Of a stretch of DNA of 64,000 nt, positions 1 to 9,410 are shown in pieces. Numbering within the stretch: the first letter of the stretch is position 1; every line of letters begins with the position of its first letter. A model generated the notes under the pieces. The model was not told the DNA's origin. It saw only the letters and a list, made by a program, of their open reading frames with translations, and did not search any database. The DNA comes from Tetramitus jugosus (taxonomy: Eukaryota; Heterolobosea; Eutetramitea; Acrasida; Vahlkampfiidae), in contig OW569367.1 in NCBI GenBank assembly GCA_937625935.1, positions 62,001 to 126,000 on the forward strand, given 5' to 3'. A program made the translations under genes and the position numbers.

Positions 1-1
1 A

Positions 2-703
2 GAGGCTCGAAAGCTGTTCATTGATACGCTTGAGGATATCAAGCATCACCAAACATTCCAGGAAGAGAATGTGTATCAGTCAAGGAACAGGCTGGAGTTT
101 GTCAAACATTCCTATCACAAATGGTGTGCAGAAAGGATGCACACACACGATATCACCCTAAGTACCAACAAAAGAAGGCAATGTGTCGATTGCTGCCTCG
201 CTAGATACGTACCATCTACGATGCTCAAGAGGCCTTTCCAAGCAGGTATATACAGTCGTGACCAATTAGTTGTTGATGGACAGCCTCTGGGTCACAAAGA
301 ATTCAAGTCCCTGTTCCCTAAGTGCAAAGTTGGAGTCACATCCCACCAAGTGCTGAAAATTATGATTGGCCAAATGAAGGAATGCATGTGTTCCCAGCTA
401 ATCAACAGGGGAGAAAAAGAACCCGCACTCTACAAAGGGATGTTTCACATAGAAAACAGGAAGCATCTGCAGTCACTATTTGACCAGGAAAGGAACAGAA
501 AAGTGGAAGAATGTGAGAGATGGTGGCTGCAAAAGGCCGTTAGTAGAAGTGAAGCGGACTTTAGCTTCCTCAAAGATCCCCACAGTATAGACAGGCAGCT
601 TGGGTGGTTTCAGATGCAAGTCATCAGTGGAACGCTCCATACCGCAGAGGTTGTTAGAGTCCTCTACAACTCAGACAACAATCCCACCACAGGGCAGTGC
701 TGA
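2..703 (+). pseudogene. Upstream part of retroelement polyprotein, left-truncated
   Basis: This frame is open from the first bases of the window to a TGA at 701-703. An internal GTG or ATG is therefore not its real start. The sequence is rich in Lys, Arg, His and Cys and has no domain I recognise. It probably corresponds to the region between an endonuclease and the reverse transcriptase in LINE-like proteins. The reverse transcriptase frame opens at 658 and overlaps this one, and the two fit as one protein broken by a -1 frameshift between about 658 and 700. I saw no classical slippery heptamer in the overlap, so decay is more likely than programmed frameshifting. Confidence 0.6.
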
Positions 704-2040
704 TCGATTCAATCACGAATAGCACATTGTCGATCCCAAAGTTGGACCATCTCCTGAACAAGTATGGCTTACAAGGGGTCAAGTCAAAGTCCAGTGTGTT
801 AGCAGCACTTATGAAGGTTGACAAACTCTTACACACTGAGAGGCGCAGGACACATGATCGCCAGTTCCGCAAGTGGCTCTGGAAAGCGAGAACGTCCGAG
901 CATATCAATTCGGGTCTGTTCTTTGCTTCATCGACAGCAAAGAAGGCCAAAAGAGTCAGGTACAACTCGTGCCAGAGTGCAGGGCGAACAACCCATGACA
1001 CTAGAGCTGTTGCAGAGAGTGCAGCGACTCATTTCGAGGGGGCCTTCTCTGAAGAGATTGCGGACATGTCGTATCTATCTGAGTTGAAATTTAACAAGAA
1101 ACCCATTGAGATGGAAAGAGCATTCTCTTCCATCACAATTGAGGAAGTGAATGAAGCTCTCGGATGGCTAAGTAACAGCAAGACACCGGGGATAGACGGA
1201 ATCAAGAACGAAATGTTAAAGCTCCCACGTATCGAGAACCGCGACTGTCGTAGAGAACTTGCAGAGATCCTCACTCACTTCTTTAACAACATCACAAGAT
1301 CCGGGAAGTTCCCGGCTGAGTGGAAAAGAAGTATCATCATCCCTGCTTACAAAAAAGGCGACAGCAGAACGCTCGATACTTATCGTCCGATAAGCCTGCT
1401 AAGCTCTCTGTCAAAAGTTTACACGAGACTACTCAACAAGAGAGTTTCGTTGGCAGCAGAGAATTGCGAAGTCTTTAATGAGACACAAGGAGGTGGACGC
1501 AGCATGAGAGATATTAGAGAAAAGTTTTCAATAATTAGAGGAATTGTCGATGACGCGAATAGGAGGCAGAGACAACTATACCTTTTATTACCAGACATCT
1601 CGAAGGCTTTTGACTCAGTCCCACATAACGCAATACGTACCGTCTACGATTTCTTCGGCTACCCAGACAACATCACCAAGTTAGTCACTGATATGGTGTC
1701 GAACAATGAGGCACAAGTTTTGGCAGGACAACTCTCGAGACCCTTCAAAATCAACAAGGGCACGAGACAAGGGGACTCGTTGTCTCCCACTACATATATA
1801 TTGGTACATCAAACAGTCCTCATGTTTGCACAACGTAGAGCAATTGGATACCAGGCGCTCTCTCAAAAGATCTGGAACATAGCGTATGTTGATGACTGCA
1901 ACATTGTGTCAGAATCCAAGGAAGCTATAGAACGCATTGCTAATGATATGAGTGGGGTATTGGAGATGTTGCGGATGCAGATTGCTCCCAATGCGTTCAC
2001 GATACGTGCAACATGCCTGGGACCCAGATTCAAGACTTGA
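658..2040 (+). pseudogene. Reverse transcriptase domain of a LINE-like element
   Basis: The reverse transcriptase palm is clear. It has PGIDGIKNEM near 1186, WKRSIIIPAYKKGD, a YRPISLLSSLSKVYTR block, the first catalytic aspartate in LLPDISKAFDSVPH near 1593, GTRQGDSLSP near 1758, and the catalytic YVDD box at 1885-1896. All three catalytic aspartates are present. The frame is open from 658, but no ATG precedes the conserved part in a sensible place, and GTG at 697 is not a credible eukaryotic start, so it was read from the upstream frame. The protein stops about 45 residues after YVDD, where LINE proteins normally continue with thumb and C-terminal regions. It is probably inactive. Confidence 0.85.
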
Positions 2041-2115
2041 GACGTTCAATGACTCTTCTGGCTTTAACCTTTGCTTGAGCAATCTGCTGATCAGTCTTGC
2101 CATCCCAATCTGTCG

Positions 2116-2640
2116 TTATACTGCATGAGTGCCATGAAGAATGATTGTAAACAAAGAGTATGTGCCTTGGAGAATGAGAGTAAACAATGAAACGTCACAT
2201 GCCTTGGATTCTGTCCAAAGCTTCATCAACAAGGAGAATACTCCCTCCAGCAAATGCATAATATCAATACTTCCAAAACTTGTCCATTCCCAGTAAGGAA
2301 GCATTTCTGAGAAGATCGAAATACCAGTGTGTCCATTGATGACCAAGCCACTCCTTCACTGAGTAGTGTTCGATACTTGTTGTACACTTCTTTCACTTGA
2401 GTATCTTTTCTCAGGGAGTGATCAAACACAAAATCTTGGAATCGTCTCAACAGAGGATAACAAAACCTCTTATCAATAGTGCAACCAGAGTGATTGCAAA
2501 ATCCACAGGCGCCCCTTCCACCGTGTTGTTGTTGCATGAACAAACCTGCTTTAGCCGGTAGATCGCAACAAGAGTTGATACATCGGAGCCGGAACAACTC
2601 TTCGTTACCGATGAGTTCTGGAGTGTCAGCTTCTTATCAG
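2116..2640 (-). pseudogene. Tnp2-like transposase core, frameshifted
   Basis: The upstream half (2640-2226) contains DLPAKAGLF, then a Gly/Cys-rich GACGFCNHSGC block. This resembles the D-x-PA ... YGCxxCxHPG region of Tnp2-family transposases. The downstream half (2346-2116), in another frame, contains GISIFSEMLPYWEW and then SIDIMHLLEGVFSLLMKLW, which fits the conserved V-D-x-MH segment of the same family. The two halves overlap between 2226 and 2346 and need one frameshift to be joined. The family call rests on motif memory only; a profile search is the proper test. Confidence 0.5.
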
Positions 2641-2649
2641 TAAGTTGGT

Positions 2650-2860
2650 CGTGATATTGACCATGGACGAAGATCCCATCGACTATGGACTCTTTTTTAC
2701 AAAGACGGCACTCTCAAGTAATGCTGGATTGGGAAGAGGGCGAGTAAAAAATGGTGGTCGATCTCGGTACTCTCCTATAGATATGTACAGCATCTTGAAA
2801 ACGAATCCTAAACTTTTTCAGAAGCTTGTCGTTGACACATTTTGGACAAGTTACGAGGTA
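2650..2860 (-). pseudogene. CxxC...CxxC zinc-binding segment upstream of transposase core
   Basis: The minus strand reads VTCPKCVNDKLLKKF and, after a TGA stop, ECRLCKKESIVDG in the same frame. Paired CPKC and CRLC motifs in front of a Tnp2-like core match the arrangement I recall in fungal-type Tnp2 proteins. One in-frame stop shows that it is dead. Confidence 0.45.
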
Positions 2861-3169
2861 AGATTACATTAAAACCCAAGAGCTCTTGGGTTCGAGAGTC
2901 AAGTGTGTGAGTGTTATCAACAGACTGTTGTTAACTCTAATCTGGATTACTCATTATCAGAGATACAACCAGTTGTCATCTTTGTTCGGAATCTCTGAGT
3001 TTTGTGTGTCTGTTGTGATACGTGAGACACTACTCTCGTCTCTTTCTTCAGCAAGAAAGAATTAGTATGAAACATAGTTCTCTCAAGGAGATTGTGTTTT
3101 ATTATCGATGGGACAATTCATCCTATTTCCAAGCCGAGGTATGGTCAGCCAAGATTCTGTTTTGTGAAG

Positions 3170-3299
3170 ACACTTGTGACACCACCAGTCACCAGATGGA
3201 ACTTCATTCAATACTCACACATTTCAAATGACACGAATGATCACATGCCAGAAGTGGATCATCTTCTGATTCCTCCTCCAGACACACAAAACACTCGTC
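3170..3299 (-). pseudogene. PHD-type zinc finger remnant
   Basis: The minus strand encodes an acidic run ending DDEELDHLNADE, then CFVCLEEESEDDPLLACD, then HSCHLKCVSIE, and after one frameshift near 3210 VPSGDWWCHKC. The spacing C-x2-C, ACD, H/C-x2-C, then G-D-W-x-C-x2-C is that of a PHD finger, although one Cys pair looks compressed. PHD fingers occur in several transposon and retrotransposon protein families. Position inside decayed coding DNA suggests that it belongs to the relic transposon. Confidence 0.6.
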
Positions 3300-3459
3300 A
3301 GCATTCAAATGATCAAGTTCTTCATCATCAGAGTTGTCTGTTGCTGCAATATGTGTCACTTCACGATCTCTCAATCACTTGGAACGTCTGCTGTCTAGTT
3401 CACTTGAATATTATCTTCTGTTGAATCACATTGTGTGTCCATCAGTATCATCATCATTC

Positions 3460-3975
3460 ACTTGCTTCTCCATTGCTGTCTCTTACTACCACGTCTCTTA
3501 TAATTTCTCTGTTTGTTGTTCTTCTTCTTCTTCTCAGACAACATTCCAGTATTCTGGGGATCAGCTGACACTAGCATGTAGTTGCTTGGCATCTCACCAT
3601 TCAAGAACTCATAGAATTTCTTCCATGCAGATACCAGGTACTATTCCAAACAATATCTCATGTGCCTTTGCATCTGCAAGTGATTTATGAGTATCATACG
3701 TTCCAGTTGCATTATACATGCATACAGAGCAGTTAAACTCATTGGTACCTTCCCTTTCTTCAGATTCTTAAGAATGCCTGTTCCATTCTAGATCTAAATA
3801 TACTACAGCATATCTGTATATGGTATTGGTTTCTCTGGTCTGACGAATAGAGGCTTCACTTGCACTAATGCAAGCAAAGTACCATTGATTCTAGTTACTT
3901 GAGAAGTTCTGATCTTGTCATTGTACTTGACAACTTTGATCAAAGTTGGATCCAGGTCCTGTTGCACATCATAAA
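3460..3975 (-). pseudogene. Decayed coding run with four in-frame TAG stops
   Basis: One minus-strand frame stays protein-like for about 510 bases (for example KVVKYNDKIRTSQVTRING, VPMSLTALYACIMQLER, AWKKFYEFLNGEMPSNYM). It is interrupted only by TAG at 3803-3805, 3794-3796, 3788-3790 and 3641-3643. The other frames are worse. I do not recognise the protein. The run ends in a Lys/Arg-rich stretch before the PHD remnant. The simplest reading is an old coding sequence in which CAG (Gln) codons mutated to TAG. Confidence 0.5.
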
Positions 3976-4480
3976 GAGCTTTCCAGCATCACTATACTTT
4001 GCTCCATAATAACTTTCTCTCACCACTTTAACCTTTTGCATATGTAAAGCCCACGCCAGTTCTCGAGCTGATCTTTCGTAAAGCTGTATCTTAGTCCCTG
4101 CATTTCTCTTAGTACACTGATGCAATAACTTCTTGATGTTCTCATGTAGACACACTCTGTTTGTCTGTTTACAAAAGCTATATAATGCGATCTCTTCCCA
4201 AGAGTCATACAATGCTTACGTTCTGGATGCAGAAAATACAAACATTCTGCTGACTCTCACTAACTTTGTCATAATGAACTGGAACTGGTAAGCAGTGAAT
4301 CTTCGCATGATGATGAACTGATAAACTTTTGTCAGAATACTGGACAGTTTCACAGAGAGAATAGCGAATAGTATATGCAGCCAGTTGTATACTCCAGAAG
4401 CGAGATATATGTGAGTACAGAAGTTAAATCGACTGTATATGCAACAAGCGACTTAAACTCATCGCACCTTTCACGATGAA

Positions 4481-5643
4481 TAGATACCACCTAACAATCC
4501 TTATTTTTGTTGTGCAATGGATTAAATGCATTGCATAACGATTTCACTTGATATCAATCTAACAAACACGACACAATAATGTAACCGGAATGCAAGAAGC
4601 GTACATAAGATTATTGGAATCACAATAATTGAATTTAACATTCTATTCAAACTTGTTAAGGATCTATTGCAGAGTGTGAGTATTAAGAAATCAGATGTCA
4701 CCAAATTGAAGTAACGAAAATTTACTCCAGCACAACAGTTTCTGTTGTACATGATTTGGATGAGACAATATGTTTTTGACGAGTTCTTAGCTTGTGAAAC
4801 GGTAATTATGTCTTTCAATCATCTTTGGCAAGAAAGATAGGAGAGGAGTGTGTTGACTGGCTCAATCGAGTCCAAGTCATAAAGAGTAAAGGCCAGCAAC
4901 GCTTTGTTGCATGGATGAAGGTTACCGCATCTATGAGTTTGTTGTTGATGGTGGTTGACGGACCGCGTCGACAGTTTACAGAAATTATCAAGGAATTAGG
5001 AAGGGTCAAGGGGTAACTAACCGGTTCCAATACCAGAATAAGAAATTGCCCATGTCACTGCTAGTGTGTAGATTACTCCTGAGCTAGTGTAGGTAGAAGA
5101 ACAGGGAACTGTAGTAACACCACTGTCATCAGTGTCTGTTTTATGCACCGTCGGGGACAACAAGAGCAGAAGAGTGAATGACGGTCGTCACTCACAAAAC
5201 AAGTCAATAAATGAGCAATCGTGTGCTTGATGGTTGTATTTAAAAAACAGCATATGATTTCGACTGCAGACTTCTGTCAATGTTGTTTCAAGTAGTTGCA
5301 AATGCTCGTAGCAACCAGCAATCTCCTTCGAACTCGTGAGGAGGCGACATATCACCTCCGCACATCTTCTCTTTGTGTTCTCTACTAGTGAGGTTTAATA
5401 TGTCCGAGAGACAGTATGCCACAAGACTGAGAAGACTGATCACAACAAACAAGCAAGTATATTGAAACGTTCCAACACAACTAACATTGGATAGAAACAG
5501 AGGAGGCGACGAAACGAGTTTTAAAGGGTAGATGATAAGCATGATCGCAACTGACCTATGGAATCTTCGCAAAGGACGTGCACGGAGAAAAGCATCAACT
5601 GTCATTCCATTCTTGTGCTTTAAAGAAACAACAAACGACTCCC
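4481..5643. other. Intergenic region without a convincing gene
   Basis: Only short open frames occur on both strands here. None carries a domain I recognise. One minus-strand frame (5542-5288, 84 codons from ATG) has a single hydrophobic stretch and could be a small membrane protein, but nothing else supports it. The left half may contain more transposon debris. The right end serves as the 5' flank of the glycosyltransferase gene. Confidence 0.5.
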
Positions 5644-6480
5644 ATGCTGCTTGCCCAACATACCTTTCGAATTTTATTGGTCATTCTGTCAGTTTGGATC
5701 ATTTTCAGTGTGTACTTGCTCCTGCCACAGCAATCACCATCGTCATTGCCTCCAAAGGCAATAAAGGCAACTCTTCCCATCTTCAGTACATTCCCAACGG
5801 ATTGCACAGAAAAGTTTGGCCCAAGTGAAAACCGTAGAGTGTACACCTATTACCAATATATCCCAAATTTTAGAGACGACTTGGAAATGATTGAGATTTG
5901 GAAAGCAAACTGGAGGCAACATTGCTGGGAGCCGATAGTGCTGAATGTGACTCATGCGATGAATCATGAGAGTTATGAGTCATTTCTAGCCAATGTGACC
6001 CGGCTTCCTACAGTTAATTCCAAAGCTTATGAAATTTCATGCTATGTTCGCTATTTGGCCATGGCAGTAGTCGGTGGAGGTATTATGGTTGACAACGATA
6101 TGATCAACATTGATTTCAAACCAAGTGATATGACGATTCCTTTGCCAGAGAGATTTTCGTGCTATGATCAATTTATTCCCTCCATGGTCTATGGTTCAAA
6201 AGCCGAGTTTGAAAGAATTGCAAGTTACATGTCTCACTATCAATTAAGATCGGATGACCAGTCCGATGGCAGGACACACACCTCAGATATGTTAATACTT
6301 CGGAGGATGTTGAAGGAGAATCTTGTGGACGAAGTGAAAAACTCTCCAGTCAAGTCAGGTAAATTAAACCATCTTAGCTCCCATTGGACGAAAATGGTCA
6401 ATCAGTATGTTGATGTGGATATTGATAAGAAGAATTTGTTCCGGTTGGCATTGTTATTTAAGCACGGTATGCAGACCTGA
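5644..6480 (+). CDS. Glycosyltransferase with DXD-like motif (GT32-like), type II membrane protein
   Basis: The first in-frame ATG is at 5644 and gives 278 aa. The frame is open further upstream but without an ATG. Residues 7-28 form one strongly hydrophobic helix after a short N-terminus, the layout of a Golgi type II signal anchor. Around residues 125-160 lies a block ending in VRYLAMAVVGGGIMVDNDM. This matches the R-Y-x-L-x3-GG-[IV]-Y-x-D-x-D region of the DXD sugar-binding glycosyltransferases (Och1 and alpha-1,4-GalT type), here with DND as the metal- and sugar-nucleotide-binding motif. The usual Tyr before the motif is Met. Donor and acceptor cannot be told. It stands convergent to the nicotinamidase gene with 140 bp between stop codons. 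Confidence 0.65.
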   Translation: MLLAQHTFRILLVILSVWIIFSVYLLLPQQSPSSLPPKAIKATLPIFSTFPTDCTEKFGPSENRRVYTYYQYIPNFRDDLEMIEIWKANWRQHCWEPIVLNVTHAMNHESYESFLANVTRLPTVNSKAYEISCYVRYLAMAVVGGGIMVDNDMINIDFKPSDMTIPLPERFSCYDQFIPSMVYGSKAEFERIASYMSHYQLRSDDQSDGRTHTSDMLILRRMLKENLVDEVKNSPVKSGKLNHLSSHWTKMVNQYVDVDIDKKNLFRLALLFKHGMQT

Positions 6481-6620
6481 ACAAGGGAAAACAAAATGTT
6501 ATAGACAGAACAAGGAGAAGACAAGATGATTGAGCCAAGGCACTTACTCGGGTAGACCTCAAAATTAGACCAAAGACAGCACTGTGTGAAATTCTTTGCA
6601 TCAATAAAATTTACAATTGT

Positions 6621-7445
6621 TTAACAAAATCTGTCTCCATTGAAGGCTGATGGAAGGTCCGTTGCCTTGATGAGATGGATTCCTCTCGACGCCATGTCTG
6701 CCTTGGCAGCATCAATTGTGGAAGAAGCAATACCAACAGTAGCATCTTCAATAACAAATGTCTTGTATCCATAGGATGTCTTGGAATCAGAAGCAGAGAA
6801 GTAGACACAGTAGTCCAATGCAATACCAACGAGGTAAACCTCATCAATGTCATGAGCAATCAAGATGTTGTTCAAAACAGTCTCGTGGAAGTGACCATTG
6901 TCAAAGAATGCAGAGTAGGAGTCAAGGTCACATTTGTAACCCTTTTGGACAACGACATCGGAGCTCTTCTTTACCAATGAATCAACAAATTGAGCATCAG
7001 TAGTGTTTTGTACACAGTGATCAGGCCATAAAGTCTGGCTCAAGGTGACAGTTTGAGTACCAGTGCAATCAACACCATAGTTGGCCTTAGTAGCCAAATT
7101 TGGAGTGGTACACAAGTCACCATTAGTGTTGTACACAAGGTCTCTTGAAGAGAACACTGGATATCCGACGTGAGAAGAAGCAAAGGAAGCATGATTCGGA
7201 CAATGCCAATCTTGAGTTCTCACAACAAGGTCAAAGTGTTGATCATATCTGTTTCTGATTCTGTTGATGGTTGGAACAATGCCCAATCCACCAGAAACAG
7301 CCAATGTGCCTCCTTCAACGAAGCAGTTTTGTACATCAATCATCAATAGGGCTCTCTTTGGGGAGATACGTTTGGCCTGAGTCAGGGAGCTCGTAAAGCA
7401 GACGAGAGCGAGCAATAGAGCTACAACAGTAGTTTTGTACATCAT
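6621..7445 (-). CDS. Nicotinamidase/isochorismatase-family hydrolase with signal peptide
   Basis: 274 aa from ATG at 7445. Residues 1-24 form a classic signal peptide (hydrophobic core after MMYKTT). The rest is a cysteine hydrolase of the isochorismatase fold. The catalytic Asp is in LLMIDVQNCF, the Lys in VVQKGYKCDLDSYSAF and the nucleophile Cys in ALDYCVYFSA. The metal site D-x-H-x3-H is in QDWHCPNHASF. The Lys-Gly-Tyr ... Ser-Ala-Phe block is characteristic of nicotinamidases, which convert nicotinamide to nicotinate. Family members are usually cytosolic or peroxisomal, so a secreted or endolysosomal form is unusual. Many extra Cys residues would suit disulfides. Substrate is inferred from motifs only. 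Confidence 0.82.
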   Translation of the reverse strand: MMYKTTVVALLLALVCFTSSLTQAKRISPKRALLMIDVQNCFVEGGTLAVSGGLGIVPTINRIRNRYDQHFDLVVRTQDWHCPNHASFASSHVGYPVFSSRDLVYNTNGDLCTTPNLATKANYGVDCTGTQTVTLSQTLWPDHCVQNTTDAQFVDSLVKKSSDVVVQKGYKCDLDSYSAFFDNGHFHETVLNNILIAHDIDEVYLVGIALDYCVYFSASDSKTSYGYKTFVIEDATVGIASSTIDAAKADMASRGIHLIKATDLPSAFNGDRFC

Positions 7446-8193
7446 GGTTGGATTATAGTACAGAGCGGTCTACAGAAGGTTTCTCTTGGTTACTGGCAGT
7501 TGGAGTGCAGTTAAATAGATTAGTTATGTTACAGTGTTTGGTTTGTTTTGTGAGCGTGACTGGAATAACAAACTAGTATTTCCTTTTTATAGGGGTGTTG
7601 GGAGCGAGATCTGGAACATGTCAACTGTTGGTTGATGAAGTTGATCCCAAGATTTGGTGTCCCAGGGGAAGTTTCGCGACTCGACCTCGTCAACTGTTAA
7701 CCAATGCGCGAGCTGCTCCATCGAGTGTCATTGATCTAGGGTTACTCGGTATGGCTTCTGCATTCTGGATATCAATGATTGATATTGGAGAGCATTCTCC
7801 GATAAAACATCAACCTCACAGGAGGATACTTAGCGAGGCAAGTTTGAGTATTCATGGTGGTTGTGTTGACGACGGAGGATCTTGGAAAGGCAGGTCTGAA
7901 AACTTTCGAGGTGTCTGTAATGTCACAAAAGAGTGCATAGACATTGGAGAAGAGGTAATTTTCCTCGTCTCTTGGGTCTTTGAGTAACAACTACAGTCGT
8001 CACCTCCAACAACGAAAAAGCAACCATTCATTCATGATTCCTCAATTTCTCCACCTGCGACAATCAAAATTCCGTTTCTCCATTTGAATCTCAGCCGGCG
8101 CGCAGCATCCAATTGAATTCCCACACTGCATGATGTGTGAAAAATTCGAATTCTTCTTCAGAAGCAAACAAAAAAGAAGATCTTCCGGAAACA
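7446..8193. promoter_or_regulatory. Divergent intergenic region between nicotinamidase and desaturase
   Basis: About 750 bp separates two divergently transcribed genes and must hold both promoters. A plus-strand frame (7595-7987) is open for 130 codons but begins with a non-ATG-supported context, has no recognisable domain and reads as random. I see no tRNA fold or repeat. No individual promoter element can be assigned. Confidence 0.4.
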
Positions 8194-9366
8194 ATGACTA
8201 CTTCTACCACCACACTTAACAAACAAAAAATTGTTCCCAAGACAAGCAACGAAAAAGCCATTCGGCTCTTTGACTTGAAAAATGCCATTCCAAAGCATTG
8301 CTTTGAACGAAGTTATCTCAAATCATTTACTCACTTGGGTATTGATTTATTGGAAATTGTGGTTCTAGGTGGAGCCATGCTCTACTTTTTGAAACACTAT
8401 AGCTCAAGTGTGAGCACACCCACCAATATTTTGGTTCAATTGGTGTACTCTGCTTTGCAAGGTGTGTTTTTTACGGCGGTTTGGGTGTTGGCTCATGAGT
8501 GTGGTCATGGTGCGTTCGCTCCTAGTCAGTTGGTGAATGATATTGTTGGATTCATCTTTCATAGTATGATGTATGTGCCGTATTTTGCTTGGCAATTTAC
8601 TCATGCTTCACATCATCATTACACGAGTCACATGGACAAGGATGAAGTTTGGGTGCCAAGCAGGGAAATTATCAAGCCTGTCGGAACAAAAACGTCGGAG
8701 AAAAGTCAACTACAGGAAACAAAGGAAGAACACTCTCATTTCTATGTGTGGTACATGATCTTTGTCATGTTGACAGCTGGATGGCCAATGTACATTTTTA
8801 CGAATGCTACAGGTCACATGACTCAAGACTCTGCCAATCACTTCAATCCTAATAGCTCCATTTTTGATAATATGAAAAAGTCGGACAAATGGAAGATTCA
8901 CTTGGGAACGGCGGGAATTGTAGCTTGGACCTTGTTTTTGATTGCAAGTCCATTCTTGTTCTCTGGTTTCACTTTTATGATGCTTGTGAGATTGTATGTC
9001 CTTCCAATGTGCGTCAACTTTTTCTTCTTGACTTCCATTACCTATTTGCAGCACACGGATCCAAAGTTGCCTCATTTTGAGAGCAGCGAATGGGATTGGT
9101 TGAGAGGAGCTACAACCACGATTGATCGTGATATGGGTGCTTTCTTGAACTGGCAATTGCACGACATTCATCACACTCATGTCTGTCATCACATTTTTAG
9201 CAAATTGCCATTCTACAACTCAAGAGAAGCTACAGTTCACATTAAGCGTGTGTTGGGAGATTCTTATCAGTACGAAGAAGAGAACTACTTTATTTCTCTG
9301 TACAAGAATTTGAAGGCCTGCCGTACTTTACAAGAAACTGAACCGGGCATTTTATGGTGGTTGTAA
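8194..9366 (+). CDS. Membrane fatty-acid desaturase, delta-12 (omega-6) type
   Basis: 390 aa from the first ATG at 8194. All three histidine boxes that bind the di-iron centre are present: HECGHG, HASHHHYTSH and a C-terminal HDIHHTHVCHH. The N-terminus IPKHCFERS before the first membrane segment is typical of plant- and fungal-type delta-12/delta-15 front-end-less desaturases. There is no cytochrome b5 domain, so the electron donor would be separate. Two pairs of hydrophobic helices flank the boxes. The reaction expected is insertion of a cis double bond into oleoyl-lipid in the ER. The exact regiospecificity cannot be read from sequence. The downstream NmrA-like gene begins only 44 bp later on the same strand. 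Confidence 0.85.
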   Translation: MTTSTTTLNKQKIVPKTSNEKAIRLFDLKNAIPKHCFERSYLKSFTHLGIDLLEIVVLGGAMLYFLKHYSSSVSTPTNILVQLVYSALQGVFFTAVWVLAHECGHGAFAPSQLVNDIVGFIFHSMMYVPYFAWQFTHASHHHYTSHMDKDEVWVPSREIIKPVGTKTSEKSQLQETKEEHSHFYVWYMIFVMLTAGWPMYIFTNATGHMTQDSANHFNPNSSIFDNMKKSDKWKIHLGTAGIVAWTLFLIASPFLFSGFTFMMLVRLYVLPMCVNFFFLTSITYLQHTDPKLPHFESSEWDWLRGATTTIDRDMGAFLNWQLHDIHHTHVCHHIFSKLPFYNSREATVHIKRVLGDSYQYEEENYFISLYKNLKACRTLQETEPGILWWL

Positions 9367-9410
9367 ACAAAGCCGCCGATGAGATAAACAATTTTGCATT
9401 TTCTAAATTT

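Larger units (their letters stand above)
1..2040 (+). mobile_element. Non-LTR-type retrotransposon fragment, cut by left window edge
   Basis: Two open frames with one -1 frame break between them encode one retroelement polyprotein. The first frame is already open at base 2, so the element continues beyond the window. The second carries a reverse transcriptase with the usual order of motifs. The 3' part after the catalytic palm is short and ends in a stop at 2038-2040, with no recognisable C-terminal domain and no poly-A tail, so the element looks truncated or decayed. No endonuclease domain is visible here; it could lie to the left. Assignment to the LINE-like class rests on the reverse transcriptase motifs and is inference. 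Confidence 0.8.
2110..4480 (-). mobile_element. Decayed DNA transposon with Tnp2-like transposase and PHD finger
   Basis: Translating the minus strand piecewise gives protein-like stretches in shifting frames over about 2.4 kb, with many stops and frameshifts. In order of transcription these are: a Cys/His-containing segment (4480-4020); a long run with four in-frame TAG stops (3975-3460); an acidic stretch and a PHD finger (3380-3170); a CxxC...CxxC zinc-binding segment (2850-2680); and a segment resembling Tnp2-type (CACTA/EnSpm-like) transposases (2640-2116). No intact gene remains. I could not identify terminal inverted repeats or target-site duplications, so the boundaries are those of recognisable coding material. 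Treating the pieces as one element is inference. Confidence 0.55.

Noticed and set aside
2645-2872. Plus-strand 75-codon frame in the relic
   Set aside because: It is the antisense of the CPKC...CRLC zinc segment, which reads better on the minus strand.
4825-5016. Plus-strand 63-codon frame and its antisense partner
   Set aside because: Both look mildly protein-like but too short to choose a strand; possibly more relic.
5288-5542. Small minus-strand frame with one hydrophobic segment
   Set aside because: It is only 84 codons from ATG, shows no similarity I recognise, and sits beside transposon debris.
7595-7987. 130-codon plus-strand open frame in the divergent intergenic region
   Set aside because: It has no domain, a random-looking composition and lies where two promoters must be.
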